NCBI RefSeq assembly: GCF_001045465.1
Contig: NZ_LFND01000003.1
Span: forward strand, 1,160,031-1,224,030
Reading direction: 5' to 3'
Length of the DNA: 64,000 nucleotides
DNA from: Chryseobacterium angstadtii
GTDB lineage: Bacteria > Bacteroidota > Bacteroidia > Flavobacteriales > Weeksellaceae
Positions within the stretch are counted from its first letter, which is position 1. Every line of letters starts with the position of its first letter. The translations under genes were made by a program, and so were the position numbers. The notes under the pieces are model-generated. The model was not told where the DNA came from. It did no database searches and worked only from the letters and a program-made list of their open reading frames with translations. This document shows positions 46,116-55,371 of the stretch, piece after piece.

Positions 46116-47108
46116 TTAGAAATTAAATAATCTTGCGGCATTGGTTCTTCCAATTTTTATTCTGTCGTTTTCACTGATCAAAGCCTGGTCAAACCAATCA
46201 CTGGCTGTTTTCATACTTTCGTAGGGATAATCTGCTGAAAACATAACACGGTCAACACCAATTTCACTGATGGTATTCAGAAGGCCTTTGGTATGAAAAT
46301 GTCCGCTGGTTGTAACATAGAAATTATCGTTAAAATATTCACTGACCTTTCGCTGAGCTTTTCCTAATCCTTCACCCTCTCTTTGCATATATAAACGATG
46401 CTCCAGCCTCGGCAGCATTAACGGAAGCCCTTCACCCAAATGACCGAGAATAACATTGAGATTCGGATACTTATCAAATAGCCCGCTAAGCATTAACCGG
46501 ATGGCATGCGTTGCCGTTTCGTGAGCGAATCCCCATGCTGAGCCCACAAGTGAGGAATATCCTTCATAAATACGGCGTTGCGTTGGAAGCGGTTCCCTGG
46601 GGTGTAAGTATACCGGGATATTCAGTTCTGACACTTTATCCCAGAATTCCCAAACCGGTTCCTCATCTAAATATTGGGCTGTATTTTCATCACCAATATT
46701 GGTATACCCATTAATTAAAGCTCCTTTGAAACCAAATTCTTTTATTGCCCGTTCCAATTCTTTTGCCGCATCCTTTGGAGACTGTAGAGCTACCGTGGCA
46801 AAAGCACTCAGACGATCCGGATTTTTTGAAGTAAATCTCTCATAGATCTCGTCATTCGTCTTTTGAGCAAAACTTGTAGCCTTTGGAATATCAACGATTG
46901 ACTGGGCCCCCGGAGATGTTAATGACAGGATGGAAATATCAATTCCGTTTTCATCCATTTCTGCAATTCTTTGTGAAACGTCCAGAAGCTTTTGATCGAC
47001 ATTTTCCATATAGTTTTTACCGTTTCTGGCAGATTCTCCTGACGAATTCCATAGGCTATTATTAAGTTCTGTCGTCAGATGTTCCTCTAATACGATTTTC
47101 TTTTTCAT
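46116..47108 (-). CDS. Amidohydrolase, ACMSD/gamma-resorcylate decarboxylase-like
   Basis: A 330-aa TIM-barrel metal enzyme of amidohydrolase_2 type. Ligands Glu8 and His10 (VLEEHLTTE), His169 (VYLHPREPLP), His223 (LGHLGEGLP) and Asp293 (FSADYPYES) correspond to the set in gamma-resorcylate and 5-carboxyvanillate decarboxylases; the E-x-H opening instead of H-x-H is characteristic of decarboxylating members. It probably removes CO2 from an aromatic acid without oxygen. Its place between GMC and ALDH genes supports an aromatic catabolic block. Confidence 0.9.
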   Translation of the reverse strand: MKKKIVLEEHLTTELNNSLWNSSGESARNGKNYMENVDQKLLDVSQRIAEMDENGIDISILSLTSPGAQSIVDIPKATSFAQKTNDEIYERFTSKNPDRLSAFATVALQSPKDAAKELERAIKEFGFKGALINGYTNIGDENTAQYLDEEPVWEFWDKVSELNIPVYLHPREPLPTQRRIYEGYSSLVGSAWGFAHETATHAIRLMLSGLFDKYPNLNVILGHLGEGLPLMLPRLEHRLYMQREGEGLGKAQRKVSEYFNDNFYVTTSGHFHTKGLLNTISEIGVDRVMFSADYPYESMKTASDWFDQALISENDRIKIGRTNAARLFNF

Positions 47109-47119
47109 AACTATTTTGA

Positions 47120-48772
47120 TTAATTGTATTGTTTCTCTTTTTTAATATCATCAGCAATTTTTTCCGCCATCATGATAATGGTTGGATTGGGAGCTGCCGA
47201 AACAGCATCTGGAAATATAGAAGCATCAACAACTCTCAATCCTTTTGTTTTGTATACTTTTCCTGAAAAATCGACTACTGCATTTTTGTCATTTTCTTCT
47301 CCCATTGGTACCGTTGAAAAAGGATGGTGATAAGTATCCAGGGTTGCTTTTGCCGACTGAATAATATCTTCATCACTCACCGCTTTAGCTCCCGGATTCA
47401 GCTCCTGTACAAAAATATCTTTTAAGGGTTGGGCTTTGGCTATTTTACGGGCCAGCTTAATTCCTTCCAGTAATCTTTTGCGATCTTCTTCCTCTGCTAA
47501 AAAATTTAAATCAATTACAGGCGCATCCTTAGGGTTCCTGCTTGAAAGCTTAAGGCTGCCTGATGATTTTGGGTTCGTTAATGCCACTGCCAATACAAAT
47601 CCCACTTTAGTTGGGCTTTGGTCGTGTGGAAAAAGGTGTGTTGCCGTGATATGCAGATCCAGTTCTCCCTCTTTTGCATATGATGATTTCGTCCAGAGCT
47701 TGACGCCAATGACAGGTGTCTGTCTGCCTACTTTTTGCGGGTCTAAAGCATATGCATTGTAGTAAAACGGATGATCATATAATTTTTTTCCTACGGGTAA
47801 TTCTGCTACAACAGGAATTTTATTTTTATCCAGCTCATCTTTAGGTCCAATACCTGAGCGGAGCAAAATTGCTGCACTTCCATACGTCCCTGCAGAAAGT
47901 ATAATCTCTTTAGCTTTGAAAATACGGCCATCATCAGTAATAACGCCTATTGCTTTTTTCCCTTCAAACAGAACTCTGTCCGTAAGAGCTTCCCCAATCA
48001 CTGTAAGGTTTGCCCGGTTACGGACTTCTTCATTGAGATAAGCCATGCCGGTATTATATCTTACTCCATTAATAATATTCATCGGGTAGGGACCTACACC
48101 ATGTTGTTTTCCTGCGTTGAAATCTGTAATTTCTTCATATCCGTTTGCTTTGGAGGCTTCTAAAAATGCCAATTGAACAGGACTCACCTCTGTTTTAGAC
48201 ATCTGATGGATTAAAAAAGGTCCCTGATCACCATGCCAGGTTTTATTTTTAATATCAGAGGTTTCCATTTTTTTGAAATAGGGTAAAACATCTTCCCAGG
48301 TCCAGCCTTTTATATGGTATTTTGCCTTCCATCTTTCAAAGTCTGCAGGTAGGGCACGTACAGCAACCGAACCGTTTATTGAAGAGCTTCCGCCCAATAC
48401 TTTACCTCTTGGAACGCTGAGGGATTTACCAATATATCCAGGTGTAGAGTGATATCCCCATTCATATCTTTTATCCCCATTAGCTCCCAAAATATCACTG
48501 CTTGCCAAAGTATTAGGATATCCTTTTTTATCAAATATGGGCCCTGCTTCCAGCAACAGAACTTTTTTTGCCGCGTTTTCGGAAAGTCTGTTCCCTAAAA
48601 CTGCACCGGCAGATCCGGCACCTACTATTAAATAATCATATTCAGTATTTGTAGGTAAAATGATTGGACTTGTTTCCGTTTTCTTCCCATTTTGGGCATT
48701 TACATGATGTAGGGTCAAGGCTATAAAACCTATTCCCAGAACATATTTTAATAAGCTTGTTTTTGTGTTCAT
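47120..48772 (-). CDS. Exported GMC family FAD oxidoreductase
   Basis: A 550-aa glucose-methanol-choline oxidoreductase. FAD is bound by [21 protein letters not shown] near residue 45; the GMC signatures [14 protein letters not shown] and [20 protein letters not shown] (in parts) are present, and the catalytic His/Asn pair is in [11 protein letters not shown] and AAPNPTIIM. The ATG at 48772 gives a signal peptide ([21 protein letters not shown]), so it works in the periplasm, unlike the cytosolic neighbours. It would oxidise an alcohol. It is 11 bp upstream of the amidohydrolase gene. Confidence 0.92.
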   Translation of the reverse strand: MNTKTSLLKYVLGIGFIALTLHHVNAQNGKKTETSPIILPTNTEYDYLIVGAGSAGAVLGNRLSENAAKKVLLLEAGPIFDKKGYPNTLASSDILGANGDKRYEWGYHSTPGYIGKSLSVPRGKVLGGSSSINGSVAVRALPADFERWKAKYHIKGWTWEDVLPYFKKMETSDIKNKTWHGDQGPFLIHQMSKTEVSPVQLAFLEASKANGYEEITDFNAGKQHGVGPYPMNIINGVRYNTGMAYLNEEVRNRANLTVIGEALTDRVLFEGKKAIGVITDDGRIFKAKEIILSAGTYGSAAILLRSGIGPKDELDKNKIPVVAELPVGKKLYDHPFYYNAYALDPQKVGRQTPVIGVKLWTKSSYAKEGELDLHITATHLFPHDQSPTKVGFVLAVALTNPKSSGSLKLSSRNPKDAPVIDLNFLAEEEDRKRLLEGIKLARKIAKAQPLKDIFVQELNPGAKAVSDEDIIQSAKATLDTYHHPFSTVPMGEENDKNAVVDFSGKVYKTKGLRVVDASIFPDAVSAAPNPTIIMMAEKIADDIKKEKQYN

Positions 48773-48893
48773 CGGATAATGATTTTCTTTACACAAAGTA
48801 ACGATGCAAAAGAGGGCGGATAAAGGTAAAAAGCCGAAATAAAGATGGCAGAAAGCGAATGATACCGATTCACTATCAATAAGTTCAGGTCAT

Positions 48894-48919
48894 AAAAAAG
48901 CCCGTCACTCTACGACAGG
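48894..48919 (-). terminator. Terminator between araC-type gene and GMC gene
   Basis: On the minus strand CCTGTC / GACGGG (one wobble pair) is followed by a run of six T residues, about 110 bp past the AraC stop codon. Confidence 0.6.
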
Positions 48920-49030
48920 TTTTGAGATAAATAAAATCTGTTTTTATACGAATTACGAAAGATACGACCATAAGAAGCACAATCACCACTATGTGCATTG
49001 AAAGGTTATTTTGTCGGAATTTTCAAACAA

Positions 49031-49909
49031 TCAGTTTCCGTTTTTAAACTGGCTGGGAGAAATTCCGGTCTGTTTTTTAAAGAATTTTGTAAAATTAGAG
49101 GGTTCATCAAATCCAAGATCATAACCAATTTCCTTGACTGTCATTAATTCATGCACAAGCAAACGCTTACCTTCCAGAATAATCTGTTCATTAATGAGTT
49201 CTTTAGGGGATTTTCCCAATACAGCCATGGTTGCTTTTTGCAATGTTCTTTCGCTTACGGAAAGTTCACCTGCATAATATTTTACCATAGTCTGATTCCT
49301 GAAATATTTATTGATCTGTTTTTTAAATTCTGTTACAAGCTTATTGTCCTGATTTAATGTACTGTTGTGCGTTTCGTCTATATTATTCTGTTTAAATCTG
49401 CGTTCTGAAAACAGAAGCAGATTAGATAGATAATTGTGAAGAATCTGGCTCTGGAATATATCATGATTCTTTTTGATCTCATCTGCAATTTTTGAAATCA
49501 GGGCAATAATAACATTCAGTTCATCCTCCTGGAAATTAAGGTTTGTAACGGGATATAGGTTGTTAAAGATATTGGCATTATCCATAAAATAATGATCACG
49601 GGATGACTGGTAAAAAAAATCTTTTGAAAAAGCGATAAGCCATCCGTCATAATCTATCCCCTTCCGAAAAGCATGCACCTGCCCCGGAATGATAAATAAA
49701 ACATCTCCTTCTGCTATTGTTACTTCGTTGAAATCTATCATATGGGAAGATCTTCCTTTGGTAACGACCAGGATAATGTAAAAATCCGTACGGTGTGGTA
49801 CCAGGACAGAATCTTTTCCTTTCTCCATTCGTTCAAAAACAGATATGACATGAAGGTTCTGTTTAGGATTTTCAATGGGTTTAAAAGCGTATGTGATAAT
49901 GTGCCCCAT
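49031..49909 (-). CDS. AraC family transcriptional regulator
   Basis: A 292-aa regulator: an N-terminal cupin sensor (FYIILVVTKGRSSHMIDFNEV, GDVLFIIPGQVHAF) and a C-terminal double HTH (YYAGELSVSERTLQKATMAVLG; TVKEIGYDLGFDEPSNFTKFF in parts) ending in TGISPSQFKNGN. It lies directly upstream of the GMC-amidohydrolase-ALDH-P450 genes on the same strand, separated by a terminator, and is the likely local activator. Confidence 0.92.
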   Translation of the reverse strand: MGHIITYAFKPIENPKQNLHVISVFERMEKGKDSVLVPHRTDFYIILVVTKGRSSHMIDFNEVTIAEGDVLFIIPGQVHAFRKGIDYDGWLIAFSKDFFYQSSRDHYFMDNANIFNNLYPVTNLNFQEDELNVIIALISKIADEIKKNHDIFQSQILHNYLSNLLLFSERRFKQNNIDETHNSTLNQDNKLVTEFKKQINKYFRNQTMVKYYAGELSVSERTLQKATMAVLGKSPKELINEQIILEGKRLLVHELMTVKEIGYDLGFDEPSNFTKFFKKQTGISPSQFKNGN

Positions 49910-50221
49910 AATTTATTTTACATTTATTGCCGTGTTTTATCCAGATGATATTTCAAATTTCGGAAAAAAACATTATTCTTTCCTTTATACAGCAAAGATT
50001 TATAGGATTTAAATTGGGCTTTGAAATAGAGACTGCTGTTTGAAGCAGGAAGGTGGAAGCCATTGAAACCTACAATGGAACTGCAAGATTGTTTTATTAA
50101 TTTTTGCCTGCTGAAGAAACTAAGACAGAGTATTCATTACTAACACCTTAGCCACACAATATTAATTTCCTTAACCGTATATCTGTTTTTTTCTAAATTT
50201 GTTATAAAACCGAAAAACATT
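49910..50221. other. Gene-free divergent region
   Basis: No gene. A -7-like box TAAATTTG at 50194-50201, just upstream of the beta-helix gene start (50222), has no TTG at the proper distance, so it is a partial promoter match. Confidence 0.45.
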
Positions 50222-51487
50222 ATGTCGATTAATACTTTCAATGATCTTGTTTCTGCTATTCAGGGTGGGCAGAAGAATATTATCCTTAGCAGAAGCATCC
50301 TATGCAATTACAGTCTTTTATTACCCGAAGGAGTCAATCTAAATGGAAAACCACAAGAAAACGGTGAGCTTCCTTTGCTGTCTTTTCAACATTCTGATGG
50401 AATTGGTGTGAGCGCAAACAATACAGTCAAAAACCTCAATATTGATGTACCTGTCAACCATAAAGCCATTTTTAATACGATGATAAAGCAGGACCTCGGG
50501 ACTTTTACCTTTGAAAATTTACTCGTAAAAGGGCAGGTTTCTATTATTACAAGAGTGGGTGTTGAGAAAGCAAACATTGTTATTAATAATTTGGACATTC
50601 ATTCGGCAGATGCCCGCCACTATTTAGAACAGCCTCAAAAATATGGAGTCAATGTATTACAGGGTGCTTTGACGATTTACAATATTAATCCCAATACAGA
50701 CAGCCTTATTTCAGTTGCAGTGAGCCATTTAAGTATTGGCAGAAAGAATGCTCCCGTTTCTGGGTCTGGTGTTTTTATTTCAGGATTTGGAGACAAAGGC
50801 GGTAGAACAGAAATTTCAAAACTTCATACAAAAGCGGTTTATTCCAATGGCAAAATACCTTTGGGCGTAGCCGATTATATCACAGCGGGTGTATTTGTGC
50901 TCTATGGTGCACATGCCAATGAAGTAATTACAGACGGCGAAGTAATTACTTATGGTGTCAACGATATGGTTTTAGACGTTTGGGGAAGTGTTGACAATTG
51001 GACAAGTAATGCAGCAGTTATTTCTTATGGCCCCAGCGGGATAGGGTTTGTCAATTTTGGTATTGTAAAAAACTTTACCGTTAATGCACCTCTACAGACA
51101 TATGGTCTTGGAGCAAGAGGGTACAATCAGTATGACGGGACGGTAGAGCATATTTCATTTCAATCTATAGAAACTTTCGGCGACGGCTCTGTGGGTATAC
51201 AAATAAGCAAGCCCATAGGAACACTTACCATAAACGGAGATTTAGCTACACACGGTTCTGTTGGTGCTTCATTGGTAAAAGGTATCTATTTGGATTTGCC
51301 TGCATATGCTTTGAGTATAAAAAATGGTGGAGAGGCAAGAAGCATTACGGTTAAAGGAAATATTGCTACATATGGCGATAATGTAACATCATATATTGTA
51401 GAACAGGGTGGAAGTCCCGGAGTATTAACCGTAAAAGGGAAAATTACGGCAAGCGGTCAAAATTCTGAGCCAGAAGGAGTAGAATAG
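50222..51487 (+). CDS. Predicted parallel beta-helix protein of unknown function
   Basis: A 421-aa protein without a signal peptide or membrane segment. From about residue 10 it consists of short beta-rung repeats (NTVKNLNIDVPVNHKAIFNTM, TFTFENLLVKGQVSI, KANIVINNLDIHSADA, GRTEISKLHTKAV, GTLTINGDLATHG, ITVKGNIATYGDN), the pattern of a right-handed pectin-lyase-like beta-helix with an asparagine/glycine-rich turn set. No catalytic residues of known lyases could be located. It lacks the export signal expected for a surface or polysaccharide-acting protein. It is followed by a terminator within direct repeat A. Confidence 0.7.
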   Translation: MSINTFNDLVSAIQGGQKNIILSRSILCNYSLLLPEGVNLNGKPQENGELPLLSFQHSDGIGVSANNTVKNLNIDVPVNHKAIFNTMIKQDLGTFTFENLLVKGQVSIITRVGVEKANIVINNLDIHSADARHYLEQPQKYGVNVLQGALTIYNINPNTDSLISVAVSHLSIGRKNAPVSGSGVFISGFGDKGGRTEISKLHTKAVYSNGKIPLGVADYITAGVFVLYGAHANEVITDGEVITYGVNDMVLDVWGSVDNWTSNAAVISYGPSGIGFVNFGIVKNFTVNAPLQTYGLGARGYNQYDGTVEHISFQSIETFGDGSVGIQISKPIGTLTINGDLATHGSVGASLVKGIYLDLPAYALSIKNGGEARSITVKGNIATYGDNVTSYIVEQGGSPGVLTVKGKITASGQNSEPEGVE

Positions 51488-51594
51488 GGGGATTATTTTT
51501 CTTCTTGATCACAGGATTAAAAAAATCAAAAAGCTATCAAGATATTTCTAAGAACAATTAAGAAAAGAGCAATGTTTTAATTTTTCTAATAAAG

Positions 51595-51625
51595 CCGCCT
51601 TATTATAATGATAAGGCGGTTTTTT
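51595..51625 (+). terminator. Terminator of the beta-helix gene (in repeat A)
   Basis: CCGCCTTAT / ATAAGGCGG, 9-bp stem, 7-nt loop, followed by six T residues, about 105 bp after the stop codon. Confidence 0.85.
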
Positions 51626-51798
51626 GCATGATGCATAATAGCATATAGAAGTCTCTTTTTTCAGCGTCCAGACTCTAACTGTACAATTAATGAAATGCAA
51701 AAATTATTTCATTGATAATCAGCCATATAACACTCTATAATTTAATGTAATATTTAAAAAAAGACAATACAATTAATACTAATTAATATAAGGATATA

Positions 51799-51828
51799 TT
51801 GTCTCTTCGTTCTTTGTAAATACTTTTG
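51799..51828 (+). promoter_or_regulatory. Consensus promoter of the GEVED gene (in repeat A)
   Basis: TTG (51799-51801), 19 nt, TACTTTTG (51821-51828) matches TTG/TAnnTTTG exactly. Transcription would start near 51835, 28 nt before the ATG at 51863. Confidence 0.85.
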
Positions 51829-51862
51829 GTTAACAAAAATATTAATATTAAAAAAATTCTTT

Positions 51863-52720
51863 ATGAAGAAAATCTATTCTTTTTTATTCGTTACAGGACT
51901 AAGCTTATTCGCTACTGCTCAAATTACTAATCCGGCTCCATACTGTACAGCACAATCTATGAACAATTATAATATGTGGGATTATATTAATATTTCCGGA
52001 ACAACTCATAGTTTTGGGAATGCAGGAACCTGGGCTAGCACCAATACTTACAAATATTACAATAATGTGGTATTTCCTTCTGTAGCAGCTGGCTCTACAT
52101 TTACAATAGATCTTAGGCCTTTCGCTCCAAATGATGGTGAGCCACTGTACTTTGGTATTTTTATTGATTTTAATAATAATAATGTATTTGACGCCGATGA
52201 GCTTGTGATGAAAAATAATAATACAATCAATGCCGCGCTTCCGGTTTTCGGACAACCCATATCAGTCATTACAAAAAGTATTACCATTCCTAACACAACC
52301 ACAGCCGGAAATCACAGACTAAGATTGGTGAGGATAGGAAACCCAGCCAATTTTTATAACTATTCCAACACTTTTGATGCAGGCTCCTGTGTAAACACTA
52401 ATCAATTTAATTATACCAGTGTTTATGATTTTGATCTGAATGTTACCAATAATTTAGGAGTAAACGATCTTATAAAGGATAACAGTTCATTTGAAATATA
52501 TCCTAATCCGGTAAACGATTATCTTAAAATTAAAAATCTCCAAAGACAAAGCATTAAAAAGATATCGATTTATAGTACATCCGGGCAAATTGTTCATCCG
52601 GAAGCTTTAAAAATGGATGGTCTTGAAAGTATTAATGTATCTGCTCTGCCAAAAGGAGTTTATTTTATCACTATAGAAACATCAGAAAGACAATATAAAA
52701 ATACATTTATAAAACAATAG
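51863..52720 (+). CDS. GEVED domain secreted protein with T9SS sorting domain
   Basis: A 285-aa protein: signal peptide (MKKIYSFLFVTGLSLFATAQ), a single GEVED-type beta-sandwich (YCTAQSMNNYNMWDYINISGTTH in parts; LYFGIFIDFNNNNVFDADELVM with the Asp-rich calcium-like loop; HRLRLVRIGN), and a C-terminal type A sorting domain (SFEIYPNPVNDYLKIKNL ... GVYFITIETSERQYKNTFIKQ in parts). GEVED domains are usually parts of large secreted proteases or adhesins; here one stands alone. It is flanked by the two 259-bp direct repeats. Confidence 0.9.
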   Translation: MKKIYSFLFVTGLSLFATAQITNPAPYCTAQSMNNYNMWDYINISGTTHSFGNAGTWASTNTYKYYNNVVFPSVAAGSTFTIDLRPFAPNDGEPLYFGIFIDFNNNNVFDADELVMKNNNTINAALPVFGQPISVITKSITIPNTTTAGNHRLRLVRIGNPANFYNYSNTFDAGSCVNTNQFNYTSVYDFDLNVTNNLGVNDLIKDNSSFEIYPNPVNDYLKIKNLQRQSIKKISIYSTSGQIVHPEALKMDGLESINVSALPKGVYFITIETSERQYKNTFIKQ

Positions 52721-52745
52721 GCTACATTTAATTTTTCTAATAAAG

Positions 52746-52776
52746 CCGTCTTATTATCATGATAAGGCGGTTTTTT
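52746..52776 (+). terminator. Terminator of the GEVED gene (in repeat B)
   Basis: CCGTCTTAT / ATAAGGCGG, 9-bp stem with one wobble pair, followed by six T residues. Confidence 0.85.
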
Positions 52777-52950
52777 GTATGATGCATAATAGCATATAGA
52801 AATCTCTTTTTTCAGCTTCCAGATTCTAACAGTACAATTAATGAAATACAAAAATTATTTCATTGATAATCAACTATATAAAGCTCTGTGAATTAATGTA
52901 ATATTTTTTAAAAAAGCCATACGATTAATACTAATTAATATAAGAATGTA

Positions 52951-52980
52951 TTGTTTCTTAGTTCTTTGTAAATATTTTTG
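52951..52980 (+). promoter_or_regulatory. Orphan consensus promoter (in repeat B)
   Basis: TTG (52951-52953), 19 nt, TATTTTTG (52973-52980). No credible reading frame follows until 53408, so it would give a transcript with a leader of more than 400 nt or a non-coding RNA. The stretch 52986-53407 shows no gene or known RNA motif. Confidence 0.7.
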
Positions 52981-53407
52981 GTTACAGATTATTTGAAAAA
53001 AACATTTCAAATAATATAGAGCCTACATTTTAAACATGATTTCTTCAGACTGTCTTCACAGCATCATATTTAAATGAATTCTCTAAAAATAAAACACAAA
53101 AAAACACAAGAAATAACTTTAAATCAAATGAATGAAATTAATTATTTTCGAAATTCTCACCTCCTTACTCATTCAAAACAAATAGAGTAGGGCAATACCA
53201 TTATTCCACCATTTATATTGCGTTCAACTGGCGGCAAGGATGTATGAATCCATGCAACAGTGTATTATTTTTCAGGTTTTAAGTAGCCGTTTTCGGACAT
53301 GCTATCTGAGCCTGAACATATTATAATTTGCTGTTCCAGTAAAGTAAAAAAATCATTTCAAAAAAACATACATATTTCGATACACAATTCAATCAAAAAA
53401 CAGTTTT

Positions 53408-54169
53408 ATGAAAAAAATTATTACATTATTATCATTATTCTTTCTAGCTTCCTTCAATTCTCAGGTTGGAATATATACTGCCAATCCACAAGCCAGTTTA
53501 GATGTCAATAAAGTGGATGATATGACAAAAGCCGATGGGATACTGCCCCCACGTTTAACAGGGGATGAGCTGAAGGCTAAAGACGATACTTATACAAAAA
53601 ATCAAAACGGTGCCATCGTGTATGTTACACAAGCCGTTACCACAGCTTCTCCAAAAACAATTCTTGTAGATGAGCAGGGGATTTATTTCTATGATTCCTT
53701 ACAGGAAAGATGGAGAAAAATTATTACAGATGCCCCAATTGCCATACAGGCATTCAATGGGCAAAGGAGTACAGTAAGCGGAACCACAGTTGCTGCGGGA
53801 ACAATTAAAGTTCTTGATTTCCCGGAAGTTAACATACTCCCCACAAGCGATATAGGAACCTGGAGTGCCAATAATACCATTTTTACGGTAAACAAAAAAG
53901 GAATATATCAGATAATAGCAGGAGTCCAAATGACTAATATGAGCAACGGAGCTGACTCTAATGGATTTGTAGCCATTAAAGCAGCAGGAAACACCTTTGG
54001 AGGCGGCACACAGGTTACACAGGCCGGAACCGTGTTTACGATTAACAGTTCAAGCACATTTGCGGGAATATTAAATGTGGGAGATCAAATTTCTATTACA
54101 GCCAATTCGGGTGGATCTTCCTGGAGACAGGGAAAATCATTTCTTCATATCAGCTATACGCGTAATTAA
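53408..54169 (+). CDS. Secreted C1q/TNF-like domain protein
   Basis: A 253-aa protein with signal peptide (MKKIITLLSLFFLASFNSQ). The mature start VGIYTANPQASLDVN is common in Flavobacteriales surface proteins. Residues 115-253 look like a C1q-type jelly roll (FTVNKKGIYQIIAGVQMTN, GTVFTINSSSTFAGILNVGDQISITA, SFLHISYTRN in parts). There is no T9SS sorting domain. Role unknown; adhesion or surface attachment is possible. Confidence 0.78.
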   Translation: MKKIITLLSLFFLASFNSQVGIYTANPQASLDVNKVDDMTKADGILPPRLTGDELKAKDDTYTKNQNGAIVYVTQAVTTASPKTILVDEQGIYFYDSLQERWRKIITDAPIAIQAFNGQRSTVSGTTVAAGTIKVLDFPEVNILPTSDIGTWSANNTIFTVNKKGIYQIIAGVQMTNMSNGADSNGFVAIKAAGNTFGGGTQVTQAGTVFTINSSSTFAGILNVGDQISITANSGGSSWRQGKSFLHISYTRN

Positions 54170-54290
54170 TTTTTACTTTTATAATATTTTGTCTTCCGGT
54201 TTTACAATTTAAAGCCGGAAGATTAATCATTAATCAAAGTTTCATAAATTTACAAAATATGAGCTGTAATAAAGAACTTAATATATAATA

Positions 54291-55118
54291 ATGATTACCT
54301 GTAAACGAAAAAATATCGCTTTTAAACTTTTAACAGCTGCTTTGTTTGGCTTGCATTTAAATTGTAATGCTCAGGCGGGAATGAAAGGAATCCCTGTTTT
54401 GGTAACTCAGATAACCAATATAAGTTCCGGAAATTCAGTAACATTTAAATATAACGGAAATAAATTAATTGAAACTACAGACGGGGAATTGAAATCACTA
54501 TACCAGTATACAGGTAATGTGATTACACAGATTAAAGAGTATGAAAATGATGAATTAATTAAAACTGCAGACTTTACCTACCATAAAAATGGAACATTGA
54601 AGGGAATAAGAGTAGACGGGACCCGTGAAAATTATGGACATTACACGGAAGAGCAAACATTTACCTATCCAACACCTTCTACAATTGTGTGCACTGAATT
54701 TGAGCTTTATGACAACTATGAAGATCAAAAACCGCATCAATTATCAACGGTGTATACAATGAATAAAGGGAATATGATTTTAAAGAAAAATTCCTCTCAT
54801 GAAGGTAAATCTGTAGAATTGGAAGTTTTAAAATCCTACACTTATGATAAGAACAATAATCCATACCTGAATATTCTAGGCTACGATAAGATTATGCCTT
54901 ATATTTTAGAATCTTATGATGAATTTATGACCGGTAAAAATAATATGACCAGTTACAAACTCTTTCAGCACAAACAACCTGCGGATCTAGGGCTTACTGC
55001 CAATTTTACAATAACCTATAATAAAAATAATTTTCCAGAAAAAATAGTTTCAAAATATTACAACAAAGATGGTGTTCTTTATGATCATATAACCTATACC
55101 TATAATTACAATCAGTAA
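54291..55118 (+). CDS. Exported protein with YD-like repeats, unknown function
   Basis: A 275-aa protein with a signal peptide (KNIAFKLLTAALFGLHLNCNA). The rest consists of short beta-hairpin units resembling RHS/YD repeats: VTFKYNGNKLIETTDGELKS, YQYTGNVITQIKEYENDELI, DFTYHKNGTLKGIR, ILESYDEF, FTITYNKNNFPEKIVSKYYNKDG, DHITYTYNYNQ. Similar proteins are frequent in Chryseobacterium. Cys27 (HLNC) is a poor lipobox, so secretion rather than lipid anchoring is preferred. Confidence 0.7.
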   Translation: MITCKRKNIAFKLLTAALFGLHLNCNAQAGMKGIPVLVTQITNISSGNSVTFKYNGNKLIETTDGELKSLYQYTGNVITQIKEYENDELIKTADFTYHKNGTLKGIRVDGTRENYGHYTEEQTFTYPTPSTIVCTEFELYDNYEDQKPHQLSTVYTMNKGNMILKKNSSHEGKSVELEVLKSYTYDKNNNPYLNILGYDKIMPYILESYDEFMTGKNNMTSYKLFQHKQPADLGLTANFTITYNKNNFPEKIVSKYYNKDGVLYDHITYTYNYNQ

Positions 55119-55180
55119 AAACAGGAAGAATGAAACCCAAAAGATTAAAATTTCTGATGGATTTCACCGTTAACATTCAT

Positions 55181-55213
55181 AAACACTCCCGGAAAATAGC
55201 TCCGGGAGTGTTT
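55181..55213. terminator. Bidirectional terminator between convergent genes
   Basis: AAACACTCCCGGA / TCCGGGAGTGTTT, a 13-bp perfect stem with a 7-nt loop, A- and T-rich on both sides. Confidence 0.85.
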
Positions 55214-55371
55214 ATTTATTCTATAAGACCAAATACTTTTGTAGTTGAGAAACATCTCATTCAGAAATAATCGAAATCCACAATTTAACATAATATAAAT
55301 TATAGGATTTATTTTCCGCAAAGAGAATAGGACATAATCTGCTCTCAAACAACTCTTTTCATAGTCTAAAA

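Larger units (their letters stand above)
51576..51834 (+). repeat. 259-bp direct repeat, copy A (terminator plus promoter)
   Basis: Almost the same sequence recurs at 52727-52985 after the GEVED gene. The repeat contains a terminator (CCGCCTTAT / ATAAGGCGG at 51595-51619 plus T6), a conserved middle (GCATGATGCATAATAGCATA and on), and a promoter at its 3' end. By eye the copies agree at roughly nine bases in ten. The gap 51488-51862 holds nothing else. Confidence 0.85.
52727..52985 (+). repeat. 259-bp direct repeat, copy B
   Basis: Copy of 51576-51834 with scattered substitutions and a few small indels. It begins 7 bp after the GEVED stop codon and carries its own terminator (52746-52776) and promoter (52951-52980). 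The 1151-bp spacing of the copies equals one repeat plus the GEVED gene. Confidence 0.85.
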
